From NCBI GenBank assembly GCA_021812385.1, contig JAKANO010000010.1, forward strand, positions 1 through 64,000: a stretch of DNA of 64,000 nt. Reading direction: 5' to 3'. Source of the DNA: Pseudomonadota bacterium (lineage in GTDB: Bacteria; Pseudomonadota; Gammaproteobacteria; Burkholderiales; Thiobacteraceae). A program made the translations under genes and the position numbers. This document shows positions 1 through 10,526 of the stretch, one piece after another (position 1 is the stretch's first letter; every line of letters begins with the position of its first letter). The notes below the pieces were generated by a model. It was given only the letters and a program-made list of their open reading frames with translations, was not told the DNA's origin and made no database searches.

Positions 1-218
1 TACTTTCAGTTAAACCAGACCCAAAGTTTTACCCCTGAATCCAGCCACCCAGGCATCAAGCACCCACACCTATCGGCTGTTTGAATTTTTAAAGAACAGG
101 TCGCGGTCTGAATCGCGAAGCCGGCATTTTACAGATATAAAACACTGGGTCAAGCATTTTTCATCAGCATTTCACAATGTTCGTATTTACCCGGTAAATC
201 CAGGATAGAAATGCCTGA

Positions 219-1418
219 CTAAAGAATGGTGATGCGCGCGAATTTGCGCTTACCAACTTGCAACACCACCGTGACGCCCGGCAACAACGCGTGCGACTTG
301 TCACTAATTTTTTCGCCGTTAAGCTTCACGCCACCTTGATCGATCATGCGTGTGGCCTCGGAGGTGCTTGGCGTGAGGCCAGCTTGCTTTAATACTTGTC
401 CGATGGATATCCCAGTCGCACCCGCAGTCAGCCTCACCTCGGGCATGTCGTCCGGCATGGCGCCCTGCTTGAAGCGCGCCTCGAAATCCGCCAGCGCGGA
501 CTGCGCGGCTTTTTGATCATGGAAGCGCGCCACGATCTCCTGCGCGAATTGGACTTTGATATCGCGAGGATTGCGACCGGCAGCCACTTCCTGCTTCCAC
601 TTTTCTACGGTCGCCAGCGATTCGAACGATAATAGCTCTATATAGCGCCACATTAAATCGTCGGACACCGACATCAATTTGCCGAACATTTCGTTCGGCG
701 GCTCGTGGATGCCGATATAGTTGCCGAGCGACTTGGACATTTTCTGCACGCCGTCCAAGCCTTCCAGGATCGGCATGGTCAACACGACTTGCTGCGCTTG
801 CCCATAGTGTTTCTGTAACTCGCGCCCCACCAACAAGTTGAACTTCTGGTCGGTGCCACCCAACTCAATATCGGCTTTCATCGCCACCGAATCGTAGCCT
901 TGTATTAAAGGATACAGAAACTCGTGGATCGCAATCGGCTGCCCACTGCTATAGCGCTTATGAAAATCGTCGCGCTCCAACATGCGCGCGACCGTATGCT
1001 TAGCCGCCAGCGCGATCAAATCAGAGGCGCGCATCTCGCTCATCCAACTGGAGTTGAACATCACCAGCGTTTTTTCCGGATGCAGTATCTTGAAAATCTG
1101 GCTCTCGTAACTGCGCGCATTCTCGATCACTTGATCGCGCGTCAAAGGCGGACGTGTGACGCTTTTGCCCGTGGGATCGCCGATCATGCCGGTAAAATCG
1201 CCGATCAAGAACATGGCCTCATGCCCCAAATCCTGAAGCTGGCGCATCTTGTTTAATAGCACGGTATGGCCCAGATGCAAGTCCGGGGCGGTCGGATCGA
1301 AACCGGCCTTGACCCGCAGCGAGCGGCCACTAACGAGTTTTTGCTTTAACTCTTCTTCCAACAACAGCTCGTGGCAACCGCGTTTAATTATCTGGAGCGC
1401 TTCATCAACGGAGGGCAT
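219..1418 (-). CDS. tyrS: Tyrosyl-tRNA synthetase
   Basis: Class I aaRS motifs ([20 protein letters not shown]), C-terminal S4-like domain, full length 399 aa. Confidence 0.97.
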   Translation of the reverse strand: MPSVDEALQIIKRGCHELLLEEELKQKLVSGRSLRVKAGFDPTAPDLHLGHTVLLNKMRQLQDLGHEAMFLIGDFTGMIGDPTGKSVTRPPLTRDQVIENARSYESQIFKILHPEKTLVMFNSSWMSEMRASDLIALAAKHTVARMLERDDFHKRYSSGQPIAIHEFLYPLIQGYDSVAMKADIELGGTDQKFNLLVGRELQKHYGQAQQVVLTMPILEGLDGVQKMSKSLGNYIGIHEPPNEMFGKLMSVSDDLMWRYIELLSFESLATVEKWKQEVAAGRNPRDIKVQFAQEIVARFHDQKAAQSALADFEARFKQGAMPDDMPEVRLTAGATGISIGQVLKQAGLTPSTSEATRMIDQGGVKLNGEKISDKSHALLPGVTVVLQVGKRKFARITIL

Positions 1419-1561
1419 GGATGTCTTTATAAAATTGAAAAGTGGGGTGCGCGAATATTAGATTTTCATTAAATACCGGCACTTAGATCATGACAGCAAT
1501 GTATTTTGCCGAGCTAACATTCTCTGTTATCCTCACGGCACTTATTTAAGAACGGCATGCC

Positions 1562-2881
1562 ATGGAAGATAAAGAAGCAATAATTCTAGCGCAAAAACAA
1601 TCGCCTGAAACCAGAAACATCCCACTGAGTTGGCTTGTGGGACTCTCCACTGTACCGCTATTAGGCATGGCCGTTGCCTTTGGCATTGCGCCTGCGACGG
1701 ATCCGCGCCCAGTTGAACTCAAGACCGTCATCGAAAATATTGCCCTGCCCCAAGCCGATGCACTGAACAAAGATGACAATGTTTATTGGCGCGAAGTGCG
1801 CATCCAGCGTGGCGACACTATTGCTAGCTTGCTCAATCGTTTGCAGATTGAAGATATGGCGGCTGTCAATTTCATAAGAAGTGCGAAAGACGCAAAAACG
1901 CTTTATCAATTAGTGCCCGGCCGCAGCGTGCGCGCCCAAACCACGGAAGACGGTGAGTTAATCGCCTTGCGTTATATTGCCTCCGATAATACTCAGCTGA
2001 AGATTGATCGTAGCGGTAACGAATTCAAGGCAAGCGAGCAAGCCGCAGCGCTGAATGCGCGCGTGGTCATGAAATCCGGCGAAGTGCGCAACTCCTTATA
2101 TGGCGCGACGGATGCCGCCGGCGTACCGGACGCGATCGCTTCGCAAATGGCTGAGGTTTTTTCATCCGATATCGACTTTCATTTGGATATCCGCAAGGGC
2201 GACCGCTTCGCAGTAGTGTATGAAATGCTGTACAACAATGGCGAACCAGTGAAAACTGGTCGCGTACTCGCTGCCCAGTTCGTCAATCAAGGCAAAACGT
2301 ACCGCGCCGTGTATTTCAAGGACCACGAAGGTCGCGAGGGCTACTACACGCCCGAGGGCAACAACTTGCGTAAAGCATTTTTGCGTTCGCCTTTAGCGTT
2401 TTCACGGATCACCTCCGGCTTTACCAACGCACGCTTCCACCCCATTCTTAAAACCTGGCGTGCTCACAAAGGCGTTGACTATGGCGCGCCCACTGGCACC
2501 CCGGTGCGCGCCACGGCGGATGGAACCATCGCCATTGCCGGCAAGGAACGCGGCTATGGCAATATTGTGGTGATTCAGCACAAAGGTGTTTTCAGCACCG
2601 CCTATGGTCACCTTTCGGCCTTTGCCAAGGGCCTGCACAGAGGTTCACGCGTCAACCAAGGCGACGTGATTGGCTACGTCGGCTCCACCGGCATGGCGAC
2701 CGGCCCGCATCTGCACTACGAGTTCCGTGTCGCGGGCGTACAGCGCAACCCGCTAACCATACCGATGCCGCAATCGTTCCCCATCGCAGCGCAAAATAGA
2801 AATGAGTTCCTGGCTGCCGCCCGTCCGTTAAACGCCCAACTCGAATTGTTGAGCGGCTTGAATCTTGCCAGCGTAGAGTAA
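1562..2881 (+). CDS. M23 family murein endopeptidase (MepM-like)
   Basis: LysM/OapA-like N-terminal part and C-terminal M23 motif (HKGVDYGAPTGTPVRA ... GPHLHYEFRV). Confidence 0.93.
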   Translation: MEDKEAIILAQKQSPETRNIPLSWLVGLSTVPLLGMAVAFGIAPATDPRPVELKTVIENIALPQADALNKDDNVYWREVRIQRGDTIASLLNRLQIEDMAAVNFIRSAKDAKTLYQLVPGRSVRAQTTEDGELIALRYIASDNTQLKIDRSGNEFKASEQAAALNARVVMKSGEVRNSLYGATDAAGVPDAIASQMAEVFSSDIDFHLDIRKGDRFAVVYEMLYNNGEPVKTGRVLAAQFVNQGKTYRAVYFKDHEGREGYYTPEGNNLRKAFLRSPLAFSRITSGFTNARFHPILKTWRAHKGVDYGAPTGTPVRATADGTIAIAGKERGYGNIVVIQHKGVFSTAYGHLSAFAKGLHRGSRVNQGDVIGYVGSTGMATGPHLHYEFRVAGVQRNPLTIPMPQSFPIAAQNRNEFLAAARPLNAQLELLSGLNLASVE

Positions 2882-2927
2882 TTCAACCCGGGTGCCACAC
2901 CCGGGTACTGCGCAAAATATCTGCCCC

Positions 2928-4046
2928 ATGGAGCATAACGCATCGCAGTTATTTATCGGCATTATGTCCGGCACCAGTCTCGATGGCTTGGATGCCATCC
3001 TTGCCGATTTTAGCCAGGCTCACCCCAGACTCCTCGCAAGTCAACATATCGGCTTTGATCCCGCGCTCCGCACCGAATTATTAGCGCTGAACCTGCCAGG
3101 CGAAAACGAGCTGGAACGGGCTGCGCTGGCAGCCAATCGCTTATCGCAGCACTATGCGCAAGCCGTACAAGCCTTGCTCGTGCACACCCAAAAAAGTCCA
3201 AACGAAATTGCCGCCATCGGTTGCCATGGCCAAACTGTGCGCCATCGCCCCGAATTAGGCTATACCTTGCAGCTCAATAATGGCGCTCTACTGGCCGAAT
3301 TAACCGACATTCCAGTCGTCGCAGATTTCCGCAGCCGCGATATTGCCGCCGGCGGTCAAGGCGCGCCCTTGGTGCCGGCCTTTCATGCGGCCGTCTTTCA
3401 GCATTCCAGCCTGCATCGCGTCATCGTCAACATCGGCGGCATCGCCAATCTCACGAATTTGCCCAGTAGCGGCAACATCATCGGCTTCGATTGCGGCCCC
3501 GGCAATATGCTGCTGGATGCATGGTGCATGCAGCATACTGGGAAAGCTTATGATGATAGCGGCGCTTGGGCGGCGAGCGGCAAAGTCATTCCGGACTTAT
3601 TGGCCGCCATGCTAGAAGAACCCTATTTCAAGCAACCCCCACCCAAAAGCACTGGCCGCGATCTCTTCAATAGCGCGTGGCTACAACAGCATCTGCGCCG
3701 CGCATATGCACCGCAAGATGTGCAGGCCACGCTCTTGAAGCTAACTGTTCACGGCATTTGGCAAGCAGTCCAAGATGATTGCGCTGGCGCACAAGAAATT
3801 TATATTTGCGGCGGCGGCGCGCGCAATAGCGCCTTGGTCAATTCCTTGCGCCATGCCTTTGCCAAAAATGCCGTGCCCGTCGCGCTCACCGATGCGCTCG
3901 GCGTAGCCGCAGAGCACGTAGAGGCGCTGGCCTTTGCTTGGCTGGCACGACAAACGATGCACGGTGAAGCCGGAAACCTACCCGCCGTCACGGGCGCTAA
4001 ACACGCCTGCATCCTAGGCGCCATCTACCCGGCCAACCGACGTTGA
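2928..4046 (+). CDS. anmK: Anhydro-N-acetylmuramic acid kinase
   Basis: FIGIMSGTSLDGLDA N-terminus, GCHGQTVRH, IVNIGGIANLT; ATG at 2928 preferred over the upstream GTG. Confidence 0.95.
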   Translation: MEHNASQLFIGIMSGTSLDGLDAILADFSQAHPRLLASQHIGFDPALRTELLALNLPGENELERAALAANRLSQHYAQAVQALLVHTQKSPNEIAAIGCHGQTVRHRPELGYTLQLNNGALLAELTDIPVVADFRSRDIAAGGQGAPLVPAFHAAVFQHSSLHRVIVNIGGIANLTNLPSSGNIIGFDCGPGNMLLDAWCMQHTGKAYDDSGAWAASGKVIPDLLAAMLEEPYFKQPPPKSTGRDLFNSAWLQQHLRRAYAPQDVQATLLKLTVHGIWQAVQDDCAGAQEIYICGGGARNSALVNSLRHAFAKNAVPVALTDALGVAAEHVEALAFAWLARQTMHGEAGNLPAVTGAKHACILGAIYPANRR

Positions 4047-4137
4047 GCGCTCAGCGGCAAATCACGGCATAATCGGAATGAATAAACGATTTACCCGATT
4101 CGACTGCGTTCATCTCTAAAGAAAAAGAAGGAAATTC

Positions 4138-5070
4138 ATGCGTACTTTGATTTGCGGCTCGCTCGCCTACGACAACATTATGGTGTTCCATGATCAATTC
4201 AAGAACCATATCCTGCCGGACAAGATTCATATTCTGAATGTGTCCTTTCTGGTGCCCGACATGCGCCGCGAGTTTGGCGGATGCGCCGGCAATATCGCGT
4301 TCAACCTGCAATTACTCGGCGGCGACCCAATCATCATGGCCACCGTCGGCGACGATTTCGGTCCCTATACATCACGTTTAGCGCACTTAGGCCTGGAAGA
4401 AGCGCATGTGCGCCACATTGCCGACACCTTCACGGCGCAAGCCTTTATCACCACCGATCTCGACGACAATCAGATCACCGCGTTCCATCCCGGCGCGATG
4501 AATTACTCGCATGAAAACCGGGTCAGCGATGCCAAAGATATCAAGCTCGGCATTGTCGCGCCCGACGGCCGCGATGGCATGCTGCAGCACGCACAGCAAT
4601 TTCACGAAGCAGGGATTCCTTTTGTTTTTGATCCCGGCCAAGGCTTGCCGATGTTTAACGGCGCAGAACTATTGCAGTTTGTCGAGTTGGCGGATTATGT
4701 CGCGCTCAACGACTACGAAGCGCAACTCATGCAGGATCGCACCGGCAAAACGTTGGAGGAACTTTCCAAGCGCGTCAAAGCCTTAATAGTCACGCTGGGC
4801 GCAAACGGCTCGGCGATTTATGTCGATGGTAAACCGATCGACATCGCGCCCGTTAAAGCCAAGCAAGTGGTCGATCCAACCGGCTGCGGCGATGCCTTCC
4901 GCGGCGGCCTGCTCTACGGTATTGTGAATGGCCTAGACTGGAAGAGTACCGGGCAACTGGCCAGCTTGATGGGTGCACTGAAAATCGCCCAGCGCGGCGC
5001 GCAAAATCATGGCCTACCGCGCGAAGAAATCGCAGCGCAGATTCGCACTGAATTTGGTTTTTCTATTTAA
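4138..5070 (+). CDS. PfkB-family carbohydrate/adenosine kinase
   Basis: PfkB signature VVDPTGCGDAFRGGLLYG and GGCAGNIAFNLQLLGG. Confidence 0.93.
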   Translation: MRTLICGSLAYDNIMVFHDQFKNHILPDKIHILNVSFLVPDMRREFGGCAGNIAFNLQLLGGDPIIMATVGDDFGPYTSRLAHLGLEEAHVRHIADTFTAQAFITTDLDDNQITAFHPGAMNYSHENRVSDAKDIKLGIVAPDGRDGMLQHAQQFHEAGIPFVFDPGQGLPMFNGAELLQFVELADYVALNDYEAQLMQDRTGKTLEELSKRVKALIVTLGANGSAIYVDGKPIDIAPVKAKQVVDPTGCGDAFRGGLLYGIVNGLDWKSTGQLASLMGALKIAQRGAQNHGLPREEIAAQIRTEFGFSI

Positions 5071-5087
5071 CGAAGAAAGGGTACCTC

Positions 5088-5549
5088 ATGACCATCATCC
5101 GCAATCTAGCCTTAGCGGGCGTGTTGGCGACGACAACCTTGCTGGCAGGCTGCCCAGCCAGCACTTCCGGCGGCGCCTATACGCGCGGGCAAACGCGTCA
5201 AGTACAAGAAGTCCAATTGGGCGTCGTGGAAAGCGTGCGCGAAGTGCAGATCGAAGGCACTAAAACGCCGATTGGCGCGGGCGCCGGCGCGGTCGTCGGC
5301 GGTGTCGCCGGCAGCACGCTTGGCGGAGGCAAAGGCAGCACCATCGGCGCCGTGGTCGGCGCCGTCGCCGGCGGCTTGGCGGGTAGCGCCATCGAGGAAG
5401 GCGTCACGCGCAACAAGGGTCTAGAGATCACGGTGAAATTGGATAACGGCAGGCTCTTGGCCATCACCCAAGATGCCGATGAAGTGTTTCGCCCCGGCGA
5501 ACGCATCCGCGTCTTGAGCGGCGGCGGCGTCACCCGCGTTACACATTAG
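5088..5549 (+). CDS. Glycine-zipper outer membrane lipoprotein (SlyB/PcP-like)
   Basis: Lipobox LLAGC and glycine-zipper repeats (GAGAGAVVGGVAGSTLGGGKGSTIGAVVGAVAGGLAGS). Confidence 0.88.
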   Translation: MTIIRNLALAGVLATTTLLAGCPASTSGGAYTRGQTRQVQEVQLGVVESVREVQIEGTKTPIGAGAGAVVGGVAGSTLGGGKGSTIGAVVGAVAGGLAGSAIEEGVTRNKGLEITVKLDNGRLLAITQDADEVFRPGERIRVLSGGGVTRVTH

Positions 5550-5562
5550 GCCGCTTCCTTAA

Positions 5563-6162
5563 ATGTCCTCGGCCGCACCAACACGTTGTGCGTGGTGCGG
5601 CACCGACCCGCTCTACATCGCCTACCACGACCACGAATGGGGTGTGCCATCGCATGACGATGCGCACCTGTTCGAAATGTTGATTCTAGAAGGTCAGCAA
5701 GCCGGCTTGAGCTGGCTCACCATCCTGAAGAAGCGCGAAAATTTCCGTGCCGCATTGGATGGCTTCGACCCCGCACGCATCGCACGCTTCACCCCAGCCC
5801 GCATCGAAAAGCTGATGGGCAACGCCGGCATTATCCGTAACCGGCTCAAACTCAATGCGGCGGTGAAGAACGCACGCGCCTTTCTCGACACGCAGGAAAA
5901 ATTCGGCAGCTTCGAGCGCTACATCTGGACCTTCGTCGACGGCGTTGCGAAACAAAACCGCTTCGAATCCCCCCAAGACATCCCGGTCTCCACACCAGAA
6001 TCGGACGCCATGAGCCGCGCACTCAAACAGCGCGGCTTTACGTTTGTCGGCTCAACCATCTGTTATTCATTCATGCAAGCCGTTGGGATGGTGAACGATC
6101 ACGTGCGCGGATGCCACCGCTATAAAACGATTGCCGCGCTAAGGAATATCCCTACCCCATAG
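5563..6162 (+). CDS. tag: DNA-3-methyladenine glycosylase I
   Basis: RCAWCGTDPLYIAYHDHEWGVP N-terminus; QAVGMVNDHVRGCHRY C-terminus. Confidence 0.95.
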   Translation: MSSAAPTRCAWCGTDPLYIAYHDHEWGVPSHDDAHLFEMLILEGQQAGLSWLTILKKRENFRAALDGFDPARIARFTPARIEKLMGNAGIIRNRLKLNAAVKNARAFLDTQEKFGSFERYIWTFVDGVAKQNRFESPQDIPVSTPESDAMSRALKQRGFTFVGSTICYSFMQAVGMVNDHVRGCHRYKTIAALRNIPTP

Positions 6163-6195
6163 GCAGCACAGCGCTCAGTACGTTAAGATTTGCCC

Positions 6196-7482
6196 ATGAC
6201 TGAAAAAATCGGCGTAGAAAACCTACTGATCGGCATGTTCATTACCGAACTGGATCGGCCATGGCTCGACACGCCTTTTTTATTTCAGGGCTTTCTGATT
6301 GAAACAGAAGAGCAGATCGCGGATTTGCGCCGCTATTGCCAATACGTCTTGGTCGACCCGTTGCGCAGCATTGGATGGGAGCCTGGGCAAGACACCCCCG
6401 AACACCAAGAAGCATTGCGGCGGCTGGCGATACTGGATCGTGAAAACCAAAACGCGCTTCCTCCACTGCCATTAGCGCTTGCCGAGCGGGCGAGCGGACC
6501 TTTTTCACGCAACCTAAATCGCTACGCTGACCGCGCCCAACTCGAGCAAGAACTACCCCGCGCCAAAGAAATCCAATATCAAGCGGAGCAAGCGGTAGAG
6601 CAACTATTTGAAGACCTGCAGCAGCATGGGACCACAGACTTTGACCGGGCGCACGAGGTGGTCGATAGCATGGTGGAAAGCATCATTAGCAACCCGGATG
6701 CGCTCGCCTTATTGAGTCGTGTGAAGCGTGTAAGCACCTATGTCTATGCGCGCTCCGTCAGCGTTGCAATCAATATGCTGTTGTTCGGCCGCCATCTGGG
6801 TTTTCCGCGCGACCACTTGCACCAGCTCGGGGCTGCAGGACTGTTGCTGGATGTTGGTACGGCCAAAGTGCCGCCCGAAATCTTGAACAAATACGGTCAA
6901 CTCACCGCCGACGAATACGCGGCGATTCAACGCCACGTGCCATTAGGTCTCGAGATGCTGCGCGAATCGAAGGGGATCTCGGACAAGCTGCTCAACATCG
7001 TCGCCTGTCACCATGAGCGGGAAGATGGCAGCGGCTATCCGCATCGCCTGCGCGGCGTTGAAATCAGCGTGCCGGGAAAAATGGCGGCGATCGTAGATTG
7101 CTATGACGCGCTCACCAGCGAGCGTCCCTATGCGCGATCCTATTCGCCTTATGAAGCACTGCAGCATCTCTATAACTGGCGTCAGCATTTGTTTCATTCG
7201 GAGCTTGTCGAACAATTCATTCAGAGCTTGGGGATTTACCCCGTCGGCAGCTTGGTTGAGCTCAATTCGGGCGAAGTGGCGGTGGTATTGGCGCATAATC
7301 GTGTACGGCGCTTGAAACCACGGGTACTCGCCATTCTAGACGCCGATAAAAAACCCTATGGCGCACCCATTCTCCTGGATTTACTCACGCTGCCAAAGCT
7401 CGTGGGGGACCAGCCCTACGAAATAGTCCGCGCGCTCGAGCATGGCATGTACGGCATCGACCCACGCGACTATTACCTGTAG
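6196..7482 (+). CDS. DUF3391-type HD-GYP domain protein with altered HD motif
   Basis: HHEREDGSGYP present; the canonical HDxGK position reads LDVGT. Confidence 0.88.
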   Translation: MTEKIGVENLLIGMFITELDRPWLDTPFLFQGFLIETEEQIADLRRYCQYVLVDPLRSIGWEPGQDTPEHQEALRRLAILDRENQNALPPLPLALAERASGPFSRNLNRYADRAQLEQELPRAKEIQYQAEQAVEQLFEDLQQHGTTDFDRAHEVVDSMVESIISNPDALALLSRVKRVSTYVYARSVSVAINMLLFGRHLGFPRDHLHQLGAAGLLLDVGTAKVPPEILNKYGQLTADEYAAIQRHVPLGLEMLRESKGISDKLLNIVACHHEREDGSGYPHRLRGVEISVPGKMAAIVDCYDALTSERPYARSYSPYEALQHLYNWRQHLFHSELVEQFIQSLGIYPVGSLVELNSGEVAVVLAHNRVRRLKPRVLAILDADKKPYGAPILLDLLTLPKLVGDQPYEIVRALEHGMYGIDPRDYYL

Positions 7483-7493
7483 AGATTCGCCCT

Positions 7494-8762
7494 ATGCCGT
7501 TAATACCGGATCACCTAATTTGCCTGGATGCCCTGGATGAGGCTTTGCGGCAAGCGGCAAGCCAGTCACGCCCCTTGGGCGTATGCTTGCTCTGGCTCGA
7601 TTGCGTCTACCGCATTGACGCCATCTTCGGCTACCGCGCGGGCGACACGGTATGCGCAAAATCCCTGGCGCACCTCAAAAGCATCCTCAAGGAAGATGAT
7701 CAAATTTTTCGCGTCGGACGTAGCGAGATCGCGTGCCTGCTGCCCTCCCTCGCGAATGAAACGCAAGCGGTATTGGCCGCGCATAAAATCATCCGCACGC
7801 TCGGCAACCGGCTGGTACTCGATCAATACGCGGTGCACAGCGAACCCTACGTGGGCGTAGCGCTATTCCCAACCCACGGTCACGGCGCCGACACCCTGCT
7901 GCAACGCGCCAGCAGCGCGCTGCGCGAAGCGCGCATCAGAAAAGAGCCGGTATTTATTTACAGCAACGAAGCCGATGCGGCCACGCAGTTTCAGTTGCAG
8001 CTGCAAACCGATCTGCGCTACGCGCTGGACGAAAACACGTTCACCCTGAATCACCAGCCCCAAACCGATTTAAGGAGCGGGCGCGTGGTGGGCATGGAGG
8101 CGCTGAGCCGCTGGCATTCGCCCATCCGCGGCGCTGTATCGCCTGCGGTGTTCATCCCGGCTGCGGAAGCGGCAGGCTTGATGCACCGCCTCACCATACG
8201 GGTCTTGAATGTGGCCCTGCGCGAGTTTCAAGAACTGGGACCCGCCGCGCAGGATCTGACCATCAGCATCAACCTTTCTGCCCACGATTTGGTGCAAGCC
8301 GAAATGCCGGCGCTGCTAACGCAGGCGCTCGCCACGTGGAGCGTACCCGCTGAACAAGTCGTGATCGAAATCACCGAAACCACCATCATGGATGACCAGC
8401 ACGCCCGCGCGACGACGCTGGAGCGCCTAAAGGAAATCGGCGTACAGCTGGCGATAGACGACTTCGGCACCGGCTATTCCTCTCTGGCGCGGCTCAAGCA
8501 TTTGCCCGTGGATGAACTCAAGATCGATATCAGCTTCATTCAGCGCATGCTGCACGACAGCCGCGACGAAAATATCGTACGCGCGATCATCGACCTGGCG
8601 CATAACCTCCAGCTGCGCGTCGTGGCCGAAGGCGTAGAAGACGAAGCCACGTTGCAGCGCTTGATTGCGATGGGCTGCGATATAGCGCAAGGACATTTTT
8701 TGAGTCCGCCGCTGCCGCTGGAACAATTGCGATCCTGGCTGATGCAACCCGAGCGCGACTAG
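7494..8762 (+). CDS. GGDEF(degenerate)-EAL protein, predicted c-di-GMP phosphodiesterase
   Basis: EAL motifs GMEALSRW, AIDDFGTGYSS, ELKID, VVAEGVED intact; GGDEF position reads VGRSE. Confidence 0.9.
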   Translation: MPLIPDHLICLDALDEALRQAASQSRPLGVCLLWLDCVYRIDAIFGYRAGDTVCAKSLAHLKSILKEDDQIFRVGRSEIACLLPSLANETQAVLAAHKIIRTLGNRLVLDQYAVHSEPYVGVALFPTHGHGADTLLQRASSALREARIRKEPVFIYSNEADAATQFQLQLQTDLRYALDENTFTLNHQPQTDLRSGRVVGMEALSRWHSPIRGAVSPAVFIPAAEAAGLMHRLTIRVLNVALREFQELGPAAQDLTISINLSAHDLVQAEMPALLTQALATWSVPAEQVVIEITETTIMDDQHARATTLERLKEIGVQLAIDDFGTGYSSLARLKHLPVDELKIDISFIQRMLHDSRDENIVRAIIDLAHNLQLRVVAEGVEDEATLQRLIAMGCDIAQGHFLSPPLPLEQLRSWLMQPERD

Positions 8763-8818
8763 CGCAAAATGCATCTTCCATGATTTGGTGCATGGATGCC
8801 TCATCCCTCAACGCTATC

Positions 8819-8847
8819 CCGTCATAGAACCGTCATCGTCGCGTCAT
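8819..8847 (+). promoter_or_regulatory. Candidate Pho box (three 7-mers at 11-bp spacing)
   Basis: CCGTCAT(8819)-AGAA-CCGTCAT(8830)-CGTC-GCGTCAT(8841), upstream of the OlsB-like gene. Confidence 0.7.
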
Positions 8848-8904
8848 TTCACTGCCACCCCGGCTCAGTAATGTGCCCTTGTCAAAAACCCGACGAGGAT
8901 CATC

Positions 8905-9663
8905 ATGTTAAGAGAAGACTATTGCCTGCTGGCCGAGCGCAAAACACCGCATCTGCGTCTCGCCATGGCCCGCAATATTGAGGAAGTGCGGGAAGCCCAA
9001 CGCCTGCGCTATCAAGTATTTTCCGAAGAAATGGGCGCCTGCTTAAGCGGCACCGAGCCAGGCGTGGACAAGGATCAATTCGATGCCTATTGCGAACATC
9101 TCCTGGTGCGCGACCATGCAACGGGCGCCGTCGTCGGCACCTACCGCTTGTTAAACCCCAAAATGGCGCAACGCGTTGGCGCTTATTACGCCGAAACGCA
9201 ATTCGATCTCACCCGCCTGAGCCAATTAAATGAAGGCATGGTGGAAGTCGGCCGCGCCTGTGTGCACCCCAATTACCGCAACGGCGCAAGCATTGGGCTG
9301 CTCTGGTCTGGCGTATTGCAATACATGCAGCAAATGGACTATAAATATTTAATTGGCTGCGCGAGCATTACTATGCAAGATGGCGGTCATGCGGCTGCCA
9401 GTATTTATCGCCGCTTGTGCCAGGAACACATGAGTCCAAGAGAATGGCGCGTTTTCCCGCGTAATCGCTTGCCGCTGGAGTCTTTAAACAGTACTCTAAA
9501 TGCTGCGTTACCGCCGCTCATCAAGGGCTATATGCGGCTCGGCTGCTTCATCTGCGGCGAACCCACTTGGGATCCTGATTTCAATACCGCGGATCTATTT
9601 ATGTTGCTGCCGCTTTCTTTAATGAATAAACGTTACGCAAGGCATTTTCTCGACCACACATGA
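8905..9663 (+). CDS. olsB: GNAT-type N-acyltransferase (OlsB-like, ornithine lipid synthesis)
   Basis: EVREAQRLRYQVFSEEMGA and MVEVGRACVHPNYRNGASIGLLW typical of OlsB; followed by a PlsC-like gene with 4-nt overlap. Confidence 0.8.
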   Translation: MLREDYCLLAERKTPHLRLAMARNIEEVREAQRLRYQVFSEEMGACLSGTEPGVDKDQFDAYCEHLLVRDHATGAVVGTYRLLNPKMAQRVGAYYAETQFDLTRLSQLNEGMVEVGRACVHPNYRNGASIGLLWSGVLQYMQQMDYKYLIGCASITMQDGGHAAASIYRRLCQEHMSPREWRVFPRNRLPLESLNSTLNAALPPLIKGYMRLGCFICGEPTWDPDFNTADLFMLLPLSLMNKRYARHFLDHT

Positions 9664-10526
9664 CGCCAGCCCCCACCCCCAAGAGCCTCCGTCTGCTGCG
9701 CATCCTGCGCGTCGCGTTGCACCTGGCTTGGGGTGTATTCATTGCCGGCATTGTGTTTCGGATCACCCCAGCAGCATGGCACGACCGCATCGTGCAGCGC
9801 TGGTCCAAAAAAATCTTGGGCATGCTGGGCGTCGAATGCCACCTGCACGGCAACATGCCCGATCTCGGCACGCGCGGCGTGATCATGGTCTCGAACCATA
9901 TGTCGTGGCTGGATATCTGGCTGCTGTACGCCATTCGCCCGCTGCGCTTCATATCCAAGGCCGACGTGCGCGGCTGGCCGGTAATCGGTTTCCTGGCGCA
10001 GCAAAGCGGCACTTTGTTTATCCAGCGCGAACGGCGCCATCACACCGCCGCCATCATCAAAGAAGCGGCGGAACGATTGACGCACGGCGACTGCATCGGC
10101 CTGTTCCCCGAAGGCACGACCACCGATGGCACACGGCTGCTGCCGTTTCATTCTTCTTTATTCCAAGCTGCGGTGATTCACCACGCGCCGGTGCTGTTAT
10201 TTACCATCCGCTATCGCTTGCCCGACGGCAGCATCGATACCGCTCCGGCTTATCATGGCAATCTCACGCTGCTCGAATCGTTTAAATCCGTATTGTCACG
10301 GCGCCGCATCCACGTCGACATCACCTGCCTCGGTACGCTCGACACGCAAGGAAAAACCCGCCGCGAAATCTCCGACGCAGCCGAAAGCGCTATCGCCACG
10401 CATTTAAATCTGCCTGCTCCACACAAGAAACCTGGAACACCTGCCGATCTTCCAGCCGCAGCGCCGTCAACTGCCCGCCCCACAGACAGCCCGTATCCAA
10501 GGCCACATGCCGGCTCCCCACATTAA
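9660..10526 (+). CDS. Lysophospholipid acyltransferase (PlsC/OlsA-like)
   Basis: NHMSWLD (NHxxxxD) and FPEGTTTDG; C-terminus overlaps apaH on the opposite strand. Confidence 0.87.
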   Translation: MTPAPTPKSLRLLRILRVALHLAWGVFIAGIVFRITPAAWHDRIVQRWSKKILGMLGVECHLHGNMPDLGTRGVIMVSNHMSWLDIWLLYAIRPLRFISKADVRGWPVIGFLAQQSGTLFIQRERRHHTAAIIKEAAERLTHGDCIGLFPEGTTTDGTRLLPFHSSLFQAAVIHHAPVLLFTIRYRLPDGSIDTAPAYHGNLTLLESFKSVLSRRRIHVDITCLGTLDTQGKTRREISDAAESAIATHLNLPAPHKKPGTPADLPAAAPSTARPTDSPYPRPHAGSPH

